A stretch of 5,137 nt of DNA from Actinomycetota bacterium (lineage in GTDB: Bacteria > Actinomycetota > Actinomycetes > S36-B12). The stretch spans positions 1,404 to 6,540 of the forward strand of contig DMPC01000038.1 in NCBI GenBank assembly GCA_003456155.1, written 5' to 3'. Shown in pieces: positions 1 through 5,137 of this stretch (its first letter is position 1; each line of letters opens with the position of its first letter). The notes beneath the pieces are model-generated. The model had not been told where the DNA came from. It searched no databases and worked only from the letters and a program-made list of their open reading frames with translations. A program made the translations under genes and the position numbers.

Positions 1-416
1 CCCTTGCCGTCCGGCCACATGAGGATCTGCTCGGTGCACCACCAGTACTCCGGCAGCGTCTCGCCCTTCCAGGCGTAGACGGGAACGCCCTGCGGATCCT
101 CGATCGTCCCGTTCGGGCCGACGACCACCGCGGCTGCCGCGTGATCCTGCGTGGAGAAGATGTTGCAGGACGCCCAGCGCACGTCGGCACCGAGAGCCAC
201 GAGGGTCTCGATGAGGACGGCCGTCTGGATCGTCATGTGGAGGGAGCCGGTGATCCGGGCACCCTTCAGTGGCTTGCTCTCGCCGTACTCGGCGCGCATC
301 GCCATCAGGCCGGGCATCTCGTGCTCGGCGAGGCGGATCTCGTCGCGGCCGAACTCGGCCAGCGTCAGGTCGGCGACCTTGTAGTCAGGGGTGCCGTCAG
401 GCTTGGACACGGACAT
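1..416 (-). CDS. ahcY: S-adenosylhomocysteine hydrolase, N-terminal part (3' end off window)
   Basis: Adenosylhomocysteinase reversibly splits S-adenosylhomocysteine into adenosine and homocysteine in the cytoplasm, using bound NAD, and so relieves product inhibition of SAM-dependent methyltransferases. My translation gives 138 residues before the window edge, about 30% of a usual bacterial enzyme of 470-490 residues; the NAD-binding domain lies outside. Visible hallmarks are SLHMTIQTAVLIETL (58-72) and the family signature CNIFSTQDHAAAA (84-96), followed by VPVYAWKGETLPEYWW (111-126). The short stretch between DHAAAA and VPVYAW (about 97-110) matches the insertion I know from bacterial forms such as the mycobacterial one. 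The start is ATG at 414-416, with AGGAG (423-427) six bases upstream. It follows manA after a 190-nt gap, so it probably has its own promoter. Identification is very secure; only the C-terminal part is unseen. Confidence 0.96.
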   Translation of the reverse strand, partial: MSVSKPDGTPDYKVADLTLAEFGRDEIRLAEHEMPGLMAMRAEYGESKPLKGARITGSLHMTIQTAVLIETLVALGADVRWASCNIFSTQDHAAAAVVVGPNGTIEDPQGVPVYAWKGETLPEYWWCTEQILMWPDGK

Positions 417-422
417 GCAGAA

Positions 423-427
423 CTCCT
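423..427 (-). promoter_or_regulatory. Ribosome binding site of ahcY
   Basis: AGGAG read on the minus strand, six bases before the ATG at 414-416. It is the clearest Shine-Dalgarno sequence in the window and fixes the ahcY start. Confidence 0.75.
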
Positions 428-479
428 CGTGAGAGTGGACAGGTCGGTGCGAACGGCACGAGGCTTCGATGGTTCGCCC

Positions 480-485
480 ATTATC
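480..485 (-). promoter_or_regulatory. Possible -10 element of an ahcY promoter
   Basis: GATAAT on the minus strand matches the sigma-70 consensus TATAAT at five of six positions, in a GC-rich gap between manA and ahcY. It lies 63 bases upstream of the ahcY start codon, which would give a leader of roughly 55-60 nt. No convincing -35 hexamer is present at 16-18 bases; the best is CTGGTT, which is weak. I recognise no SAM or SAH riboswitch fold in the leader. Confidence 0.35.
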
Positions 486-578
486 GGGAAGGCCACCGCG
501 GGAACCAGGGCTCCGGACCGCTGGGGCTGACTCCAGTGTGCCAGACTCCGGCGCCCTGCGCAGAATCGACGCACCCTT

Positions 579-601
579 GCCTCAGGAGAACGCCCCCAGG
601 C
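579..601 (-). terminator. Possible hairpin terminator after manA
   Basis: Starting a few bases after the manA stop, the minus strand can fold as GCCT-GGGG, loop GCGTT, CTCC, a two-base TG bulge, then AGGC: eight pairs with one G-T wobble. There is no U-run after it, so it is not a canonical intrinsic terminator, although GC-rich actinobacteria often lack the U-run. It would separate the manB-manA unit from ahcY, whose own promoter candidate lies just downstream. Confidence 0.25.
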
Positions 602-606
602 CGCCC

Positions 607-1737
607 TCAGTACTCATTCCGAGCGACGTCCCATCTCTCGTGGACGAACTCCACCTGACGGGACGTGGACTGCACGATCGCGACCAGGCCATCAGCTGCA
701 ACGAAGCTGTCGGGGTCGTCCGCGGAGATCACGGCCGCAGTGCCGGGACGCAGGACGATCTCCCCGAACTCCGACTCCACGCGTGCGCTTCCCTCGATGA
801 GCAGGAGGATCCGGTACGCCCCCGACGGGATGCGCTCCCCTCCTGACTGCAGCATGCGGACCACGAAGGGTGCGTTCACCGGCCAGATGAGGTCGCCGTG
901 CCGCGTGGCCATCATCTGGGGGGCCACCTTGTCGTCCAGTGCCGCGATGGCCTGATCGACGAAGACCGGCTTGCCGGTCAGCCCGAGCCGGATGACGTTG
1001 TCCGACGACGTCATGACCTCCAGGCCGATGCCGCGGATGTAGCTGTGGGGAACGCCTGCCGGGACATAGACCGCCTCACCGGGCTGGAGGCTCAGGTAGG
1101 CGAGCATGGGCGTCAGCAGGGCGCCGCGGTCGTCGGGATAGTGCTCCGTCACGGTCGCATAGGCCGCCACCTGCTCGGGCGCCAGACCCGCCGCCTCGGC
1201 GGCCTCGGCGAGACGGCCGATGCGTGCGGGGGATGACGCCTCGAGCAGTCCGCGGATGGCCGTGGCGCGATCACGCATCCGCACGGCGGCCACGATCTGA
1301 TCGGAGATCCCCAGGGCGGAGAGGATCGCTGCCGCCTCGACCTCCGAGCGCCAGCCCGCGAACGCCTCGAAGTCCTGCAGGGCCACGAGCATCTCGGTCT
1401 TCTCGAAGGGGTCGGAGTAGACGGCCAGCGAGCCCGGCGCCTGCTGCTGCCGCCAGCCGCTCTCGGCGAGAAGCCGGGGCGGGTGCACCTGGACGGAGAG
1501 AGGACGTGCGGCTGCGAGCAGCTTCACCAGGAGCGGAATGGCCTCGATGTCGAAGTGGTCCGCGAGGAGTTCACCGGTCGGCTCGCCGCCCGTATCGACC
1601 AGGGGGGACGGCCCACCGGGATGCACGCCGAACCACAGTTCCGCCTGCGGAGCTCCGGTGGCCTGCCCGCTCCACGGCTGGAGCCCGTCGATCACGCCCC
1701 AGTCGTAGTCCTTGATGGCCCCCCTGACGATCAGCAT
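607..1737 (-). CDS. manA: Mannose-6-phosphate isomerase, type I
   Basis: Zinc enzyme of the cytoplasm that interconverts fructose-6-phosphate and mannose-6-phosphate, linking glycolysis to GDP-mannose synthesis. The 376-residue product is of normal length for the type I (cupin) family. Visible motifs are KDYDWG (9-14), AELWFG (32-37), LSVQVHP (80-86) with likely zinc ligands Gln83 and His85, KTEM (113-116) with likely ligand Glu115, VPAGVPHSYIRG (225-236) with likely ligand His231, and GLEVMTSSDNVIRLGLTGKP (238-257), which matches the usual E-(I/V)-M-x-x-SDN-x-x-R-x-GLT block. One difference: the usual DPNHKPE-type segment reads DPFEKTE, so the histidine before the lysine is replaced by Glu112; the lysine and the metal-ligand glutamate remain. 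The ATG start is one base after the TGA of the Trm112-like gene and has no Shine-Dalgarno sequence, so translation is probably coupled. It is the last gene of the manB operon. Confidence 0.95.
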   Translation of the reverse strand: MLIVRGAIKDYDWGVIDGLQPWSGQATGAPQAELWFGVHPGGPSPLVDTGGEPTGELLADHFDIEAIPLLVKLLAAARPLSVQVHPPRLLAESGWRQQQAPGSLAVYSDPFEKTEMLVALQDFEAFAGWRSEVEAAAILSALGISDQIVAAVRMRDRATAIRGLLEASSPARIGRLAEAAEAAGLAPEQVAAYATVTEHYPDDRGALLTPMLAYLSLQPGEAVYVPAGVPHSYIRGIGLEVMTSSDNVIRLGLTGKPVFVDQAIAALDDKVAPQMMATRHGDLIWPVNAPFVVRMLQSGGERIPSGAYRILLLIEGSARVESEFGEIVLRPGTAAVISADDPDSFVAADGLVAIVQSTSRQVEFVHERWDVARNEY

Positions 1738-1738
1738 G

Positions 1739-1969
1739 TCAGGAGTCGCTCAGCGGGGAGCTCGTGCCTGCGGGCCCATCCGCGTTCTCCAGGAGCATGA
1801 CGGGGATCCCCCCGCGCACCTCGAAGGTGCGCGCGCACGCGGTGCAGGCCACCCGACCGGAGGAGAGATCCGGCGCCACCGGTGCATGCTCGGGGCATGG
1901 GCAGGCGAGCACGTCCCACAGGTCCGCCGCGATGCCGAGAGGTGCTGGCCGTCCGCTCAGGTCGGCCAT
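1739..1969 (-). CDS. Trm112-like small zinc-ribbon protein
   Basis: A 76-residue protein resembling the Trm112/UPF0434 family, small zinc-binding proteins of which some members hold and activate SAM-dependent methyltransferases. The bacterial partners are mostly unknown, so the role here is open. Visible features are a first cysteine cluster LACPCPEH (21-28), a second cluster VACTACARTFEVRGGIPVML (40-59) with Cys42-x2-Cys45, and the family's typical ending GGIPVMLL; the last 15 residues are polar and probably disordered. The first cluster is C-x-C, with His28 following, instead of the usual C-x2-C. I chose the ATG at 1967-1969 because GGGAG stands six bases upstream and the residues before it in the open frame (to 2032) overlap the end of manB and do not resemble the family. 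The gene sits one base from manB and one base from manA, inside a mannose operon. Confidence 0.85.
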   Translation of the reverse strand: MADLSGRPAPLGIAADLWDVLACPCPEHAPVAPDLSSGRVACTACARTFEVRGGIPVMLLENADGPAGTSSPLSDS

Positions 1970-1970
1970 G

Positions 1971-3365
1971 TCACGCTCCCGATCGCATGATCCCGAGGAC
2001 CTCGTCACGCAGCGCGGCCATCTGCTCGGCATCGGCGGCTTCCACGTTGAGGCGCAGCAGGGGCTCGGTGTTGCTCGGTCGGACGTTGAACCACCAGTCC
2101 GGGCCGTTGACGGTCATGCCGTCGAAATCCTCGATGCTGACTGCTCGATCGGCGAAGGCCCGGCGGATCGCCTGCATCGCGGCAGCAGCGTCATCGACCT
2201 GGGTGTTGATCTCGCCGCTCATGGGGTAGCGGTCGTAGGGCGCAAGCAGACTCGAGAGCGTGGTGCCCTCGGGAGTCTCCCCGAGCGCGCCCAGGGCGTG
2301 CATCGCTGCGAGCATGCCCGAGTCGGCGCGCCAGAAGTCCCGGAAGTAGAAGTGCCCCGAGTGCTCGCCACCGAAGACGGCGCCGGTGTCGGCCATCGTC
2401 TGCTTGATGAACGAGTGCCCGACACGAGTGCGCACCGCCGTGCCACCGTTCTCCTCGATCACCTCGGGGACGGCCCGCGAGGTGATGAGGTTGTGGATCA
2501 CCGCACTGCCCGGATGCTTGGCGAGCTCACGCACAGCGATGAGCGCCGTGAGCGTCGAGGGAGTCACCAGTTCGCCGCGCTCATCGACGACGAAGCACCG
2601 ATCCGCATCACCGTCGAACGCGAGGCCGATATCGGCGCCGGTCTCCCGGACCCTCGCCTGCAGGTCGCGCAGGTTCTCCGGGTCGATGGGGTTCGCCTCG
2701 TGGTTCGGGAAGCTACCGTCGAGCTCGAAGTACATCTCGTCGAGCTCCAGCGGAAGTGCGGGAAGGCCGGCAGAGTCGCCGAGCACTGCAGGCACGGTGA
2801 ACCCACCCATGCCATTGCCTGCATCGACCACGACACGGAGCGGGCGACTGCCCGAGAGATCCACCAGGCCTCGCAGGAACTCCGCGTAGGCCTTCAGCAG
2901 GTCCTGATCACGCACCACGCCCAAGGGACCGTCGTAGCCGGGAACACCCTCCTGGACCATGCGGGTGATCTCACGCAGACCGGTGTCCTGGCCCACGGGA
3001 GCCGCCCCCGGACGGCACAGCTTGATGCCGTTGTACTGCGCAGGGTTGTGGCTCGCCGTGAACATCGCGCCCGGAAGTCCCATGCTCCCCGAGGCGAAGT
3101 ACAGGCCGTCCGTGCTCGCGAGACCGATGAGCAGGACGTCGCATCCCTGCTCGCGGACACCCTCCGCGAAGGACGCCACCAGATCGGGGCCCGACGGCCG
3201 CATGTCATGGCCGATCACGACGACCCCGGGGCCTCCATCGCGGGAGGCGGCACCCACGACCCGCACGAACGCGGCGCCGACGTCGTGGGCGAGGTCCTCG
3301 TCCAGTTGGTCGGGGTAGATGCCGCGGACGTCATAGGCCTTGATGATCTGATCGAGATTGCGCAC
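1971..3365 (-). CDS. manB: Phosphomannomutase/phosphoglucomutase
   Basis: Alpha-D-phosphohexomutase that converts mannose-6-phosphate to mannose-1-phosphate, the precursor of GDP-mannose; members of this group often also act on glucose phosphates. The 464-residue length fits the family (about 450-470). All four domain signatures are present: the phosphoserine loop TASHNP (103-108) with catalytic Ser105, the metal loop DGDADR (251-256), the sugar loop GEHSGH (333-338), and the phosphate-binding loop RPSNTEP (429-435). It begins with IIKAYDVRGIYPDQ (7-20), typical of actinobacterial ManB. The start is GTG at 3363-3365: an in-frame TAG four codons upstream (3375-3377) rules out anything longer, and no plausible later start keeps the N-terminal motif. 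There is no good Shine-Dalgarno sequence; a promoter-like TAGCCT six bases upstream suggests a leaderless message. It heads a tight operon with the Trm112-like gene and manA. Confidence 0.95.
   Translation of the reverse strand: MRNLDQIIKAYDVRGIYPDQLDEDLAHDVGAAFVRVVGAASRDGGPGVVVIGHDMRPSGPDLVASFAEGVREQGCDVLLIGLASTDGLYFASGSMGLPGAMFTASHNPAQYNGIKLCRPGAAPVGQDTGLREITRMVQEGVPGYDGPLGVVRDQDLLKAYAEFLRGLVDLSGSRPLRVVVDAGNGMGGFTVPAVLGDSAGLPALPLELDEMYFELDGSFPNHEANPIDPENLRDLQARVRETGADIGLAFDGDADRCFVVDERGELVTPSTLTALIAVRELAKHPGSAVIHNLITSRAVPEVIEENGGTAVRTRVGHSFIKQTMADTGAVFGGEHSGHFYFRDFWRADSGMLAAMHALGALGETPEGTTLSSLLAPYDRYPMSGEINTQVDDAAAAMQAIRRAFADRAVSIEDFDGMTVNGPDWWFNVRPSNTEPLLRLNVEAADAEQMAALRDEVLGIMRSGA
1976..1980 (-). 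promoter_or_regulatory. Ribosome binding site of the Trm112-like gene
   Basis: GGGAG on the minus strand, six bases before the ATG at 1967-1969. It lies inside the last codons of manB and favours the short 76-residue reading over a longer one starting at 2032. Confidence 0.6.
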
Positions 3366-3371
3366 CCGCCA

Positions 3372-3400
3372 AGGCTATCTGCCGAGGGTGCAGGAGTCCC
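3372..3400 (-). promoter_or_regulatory. Possible promoter for a leaderless manB transcript
   Basis: On the minus strand TAGCCT (3372-3377) fits the actinobacterial -10 pattern TAnnnT and ends exactly six bases before the GTG start of manB. A GGGACT at 3395-3400, with a 17-base spacer, keeps the central GAC of the TTGACA -35 box. Transcription would begin at or beside the first base of the start codon. This fits the lack of a Shine-Dalgarno sequence. The inference rests on spacing and two weak hexamers. Confidence 0.4.
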
Positions 3401-3435
3401 CGTGGCTTCGCGGGACGTGCAGGCGGGAGCGTGCG

Positions 3436-3894
3436 TCAGCGATCGAAGTCGCGGAACAGGTCGTCGTCGAGAACCGGATGCATCGGGCCATCGAACGACG
3501 GTGCCGGCTGCTCCTGCTCCGGAACCTGGTCGACGCTGGCCAGCACACGCAGGTGCCCACGCCGTGCCACCTCGACGCTGCCCACGGGAACCTCGGTCGG
3601 CAGCGGCGCACCAGGCTCGTAACGTGGCCGCGCGGCCTCGCGGACAGCATTGGCGAGCGCCTCGAGGTCATCGCTCGACGGCTTCAGGGCATCGGGGTCC
3701 GGCGTGATGCGCACGACCTCCCAGCCGCGCGGTGCCGTCAGGCGCTCACTGTGCATCTGGCACAGGTCGTAGCAGTGCGGCTCCGCATAGGTGGCGAGGG
3801 GGCCGAGCACCGCCGTCGAGTCGGCGTACACGTACGTCAGCGTCGACACGGCAGGGCTGTTGCACGACGGCTTCGAGCAGCGGCGACGACTCAC
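3436..3894 (-). CDS. DUF3499 family protein
   Basis: Conserved actinobacterial protein of unknown function, 152 residues in this reading. The conserved N-terminal half is clear: RRRCSKPSC (3-11), TLTYVYADSTAVLGPLATYA (18-37), then PHCYDLCQMHSERLTAPRGWEVVR (39-62). Cys6, Cys11, Cys45 and His48 could form a zinc site, and Cys41 is an extra cysteine nearby. The second half is acidic and low in complexity, ending DDDLFRDFDR; this part usually varies. There is no signal peptide or membrane segment, so it is probably cytoplasmic. The start is uncertain. GTG at 3892-3894 gives the usual family beginning (M-S-R-R-R-C) and lies seven bases after a TAGCGT -10-like element. GTG at 3901-3903 adds three residues and has AAGGGG at a better Shine-Dalgarno distance. 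A GTG at 3931-3933 has no support. It lies 55 nt after DUF5719 and 70 nt before manB, as in other actinobacterial genomes I recall. Confidence 0.85.
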   Translation of the reverse strand: MSRRRCSKPSCNSPAVSTLTYVYADSTAVLGPLATYAEPHCYDLCQMHSERLTAPRGWEVVRITPDPDALKPSSDDLEALANAVREAARPRYEPGAPLPTEVPVGSVEVARRGHLRVLASVDQVPEQEQPAPSFDGPMHPVLDDDLFRDFDR

Positions 3895-3905
3895 GCACGG
3901 CACGC
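3895..3905. repeat. 11-bp direct repeat, copy 1
   Basis: GCACGGCACGC on the plus strand, a perfect copy of 3930-3940 with starts 35 bp apart. It overlaps the possible -10 element and the first codons of the longer DUF3499 reading. It may be an operator half or chance in GC-rich DNA. Confidence 0.5.
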
Positions 3906-3930
3906 TAGCCCCTTCGCCCCACCGCGTCGG
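3902..3930 (-). promoter_or_regulatory. Possible promoter for the DUF3499 gene
   Basis: On the minus strand TAGCGT (3902-3907) fits TAnnnT and ends seven bases before the GTG at 3892-3894. CCGACG at 3925-3930, with a 17-base spacer, keeps the GAC core of a -35 box. The arrangement repeats that before manB. If it is used, the transcript would be nearly leaderless and the shorter start would be the real one. Confidence 0.33.
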
Positions 3931-3940
3931 CACGGCACGC
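3930..3940. repeat. 11-bp direct repeat, copy 2
   Basis: GCACGGCACGC again, ten bases after the DUF5719 stop and abutting the possible -35 element of the DUF3499 gene. The identity is exact over 11 bases and ends on both sides. Confidence 0.5.
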
Positions 3941-3949
3941 CGGTGCGGG

Positions 3950-5137
3950 TCAGCGCAGCGCGACCGCGGGGTCCTGCACGGCTGTCGGGATGGTGACCTC
4001 GGTGCGCAGCGGAGGCCAGGGATAACCGGTGACGAGGTCGCCGAATCGCGACTTCTCCCTGAGTCGATGCGCGACGAGCACCGGGCCGGAGCCTTCCTGC
4101 GGCGTCACGACTGCGGTGTACCAATCCACTCCGGTCGGCGGGCTGATGCGCACCCAGCGCATCGCACCGGCGGGCACCGTCACGCGGCGCACGCCCGTGG
4201 GCTCGGCGGCCTCGCGACCGGCACGGTAGGGCAGCAGCGCGATCTCAACCGTGGCCTCCGACTCCGGCGCGGTGACGGCGACGCGCAGCTCGGTGGCCGA
4301 ACGGACCGGCAGACCGGTCACCGCAGCAGGTGCCGTGTACGGGAGTGCACCGGCGCTGAACGAGGTCTCGTTGCCGAAGAACTGGCGCATCCCGGCGACG
4401 ATCGGTACGTCGGAGGTCAGTTCGAGAGTCGCCGCCTGGCGGGTGAGGATGGGCGCCATGTCGATGGCGACGACGGAGTCGGCGGGCACTTCCACCCGCG
4501 CGCGATCCGCCGGCACGTAACTGCCCTCCTCCGCGATGACCCGAACGTTGACGATGGCATCGTCCCCACCCGGGGCAGCGATCGAGAGCACGCGGGCACC
4601 TTCACCGTTGATGATGCCCGGGACGAACACCCGGGTGGCGGGCGGCGCAGCCTGGGGGATCCAGTCGCTGCCGATGTTCGCCAGACCGGAGCGCTGCTCG
4701 TCATCGACCGAGGCGCCGACGCGGCCCGTGCGGGCGAGCACCTGGACGGCCGTGGCCGTGACGCCGGGCGCGAGGACGTCCAGGCGAACAACGAGCCGGC
4801 TCTCTCCCTCCACGACGAGACCGCGACCGGCGGGGGCCTCGATGACCCCCTCCGGGCCGCGGATCACGACGTCGACGATGGCCGAGGTCTCATCGGGGTT
4901 CACCAGCACGATCCGGGTCTGCCGCCCGGCGATCGCCCCTCCCCCGACGAACCAGAACTCCGACGCGGCCGGTGCGCACGCGGTGCTCGCGAGGCCACGG
5001 CCGGCCCCACCCGGATCGCGACCCCACTGGTCGGCCACGAGCCCCGGCGCAAGGGCGCCCTCGCCGTAGGCCTCGATGGGCGGGAGGTCGGTGCCCCCGA
5101 AGGCCTCGATCTGGGCCTGACCCCCGGGGACCCGGAT
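3950..5137 (-). CDS. DUF5719 family protein, 5' end off window
   Basis: Probable extracytoplasmic protein of unknown function found in actinobacteria next to DUF3499. The visible 395 residues are continuous with the window edge: the frame stays open upstream of the GTG at 5036-5038 and reads IRVPGGQAQIEAFGGTDLPP from the edge, so that GTG is internal and not the start. The composition is typical of secreted beta-sandwich repeats: alternating short hydrophobic strands, many Val, Thr, Ala and Gly, few Lys and only one visible cysteine (residue 54). Recognisable segments are SEFWFVGGG (59-67), TRIVLVNPDE (74-83), RLVVRLDVLAPGV (114-126) and GSDWIPQAAPP (156-166). The protein ends TAVQDPAVALR with no C-terminal membrane anchor, so any signal peptide or anchor must be at the unseen N-terminus. 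The role may lie in the cell envelope, in keeping with the mannose genes downstream; this is inference from position only. Confidence 0.78.
   Translation of the reverse strand: MRVPGGQAQIEAFGGTDLPPIEAYGEGALAPGLVADQWGRDPGGAGRGLASTACAPAASEFWFVGGGAIAGRQTRIVLVNPDETSAIVDVVIRGPEGVIEAPAGRGLVVEGESRLVVRLDVLAPGVTATAVQVLARTGRVGASVDDEQRSGLANIGSDWIPQAAPPATRVFVPGIINGEGARVLSIAAPGGDDAIVNVRVIAEEGSYVPADRARVEVPADSVVAIDMAPILTRQAATLELTSDVPIVAGMRQFFGNETSFSAGALPYTAPAAVTGLPVRSATELRVAVTAPESEATVEIALLPYRAGREAAEPTGVRRVTVPAGAMRWVRISPPTGVDWYTAVVTPQEGSGPVLVAHRLREKSRFGDLVTGYPWPPLRTEVTIPTAVQDPAVALR

Noticed and set aside
529..549. GACTCC repeated 15 bp apart in the manA-ahcY gap
   Set aside because: Six bases are too few to stand out, and the sites do not match any operator I can name.
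417..606. Possible SAM or SAH riboswitch upstream of ahcY
   Set aside because: I could not find the conserved cores of these riboswitches, and the gap has only weak, bulged hairpins.
1224..1800. Plus-strand open frames opposite manA
   Set aside because: The composition is Arg, Pro and Ser rich as expected of frame shadows, with no domain and no start signals; manA on the other strand is unambiguous.
1967..2032. Longer version of the Trm112-like protein starting at 2032
   Set aside because: It would overlap manB by about 60 bases, its extra residues are unlike the family, and the ATG at 1969 has a proper Shine-Dalgarno sequence.
3396..3416. Hairpin GTCCC/GGGAC between the DUF3499 gene and manB
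   Set aside because: Only five firm pairs form on the transcribed strand, there is no U-run, and it overlaps the -35-like hexamer of manB, so I do not call it a terminator.
1764..3707. A 647-codon open frame on the plus strand, antisense to the Trm112-like gene, manB and part of the DUF3499 gene
   Set aside because: Long antisense frames are normal in GC-rich DNA. It reads as low-complexity Arg, Ala, His and Gly with no recognisable family, while the opposite strand holds complete motifs of known genes.
4029..5069. Several plus-strand and alternate minus-strand open frames over the DUF5719 gene
   Set aside because: They are Ser, Thr, Arg and Pro rich shadows without family resemblance; the DUF5719 frame alone gives a coherent protein to the edge.

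Overview
The window is a GC-rich block in which every supported gene lies on the minus strand. In transcription order it holds a DUF5719-type secreted protein (5' end off the window), a DUF3499 protein, phosphomannomutase (manB), a small Trm112-like zinc-ribbon protein, mannose-6-phosphate isomerase (manA), and the N-terminal third of S-adenosylhomocysteine hydrolase (ahcY, cut by the left edge). DUF5719 and DUF3499 are, to my knowledge, actinobacterial families. High GC, GTG starts and weak or absent Shine-Dalgarno sequences fit Actinomycetota. A member of Micrococcales is my guess, not something the sequence proves.

Layout, right to left: 5137-3950 DUF5719; a 55-nt gap with a possible promoter and an 11-bp direct repeat; 3894-3436 DUF3499; a 70-nt gap with a possible promoter; 3365-1971 manB; 1969-1739 Trm112-like; 1737-607 manA; a 190-nt gap with a possible hairpin terminator and a possible ahcY promoter; 416-1 ahcY. 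The three middle genes are separated by one base each and should form one translationally coupled operon.

ManA interconverts fructose-6-phosphate and mannose-6-phosphate, and ManB turns mannose-6-phosphate into mannose-1-phosphate. Together they supply GDP-mannose for envelope mannolipids, glycans and glycoproteins. DUF5719 looks extracytoplasmic and DUF3499 looks like a small cysteine/histidine (possibly zinc) protein; neither has a function I can state. AhcY removes S-adenosylhomocysteine made by methyltransferases. The Trm112-like protein may assist a methyltransferase, but that link is conjecture.

This is mostly a conserved housekeeping neighbourhood. I see no mobile element, CRISPR array, tRNA, rRNA or defence system. 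The points most worth a second look are two promoter-like -10 elements placed exactly where leaderless GTG-initiated transcripts of manB and the DUF3499 gene would need them, the atypical cysteine spacing in the Trm112-like protein, and the two identical stop-start junctions.
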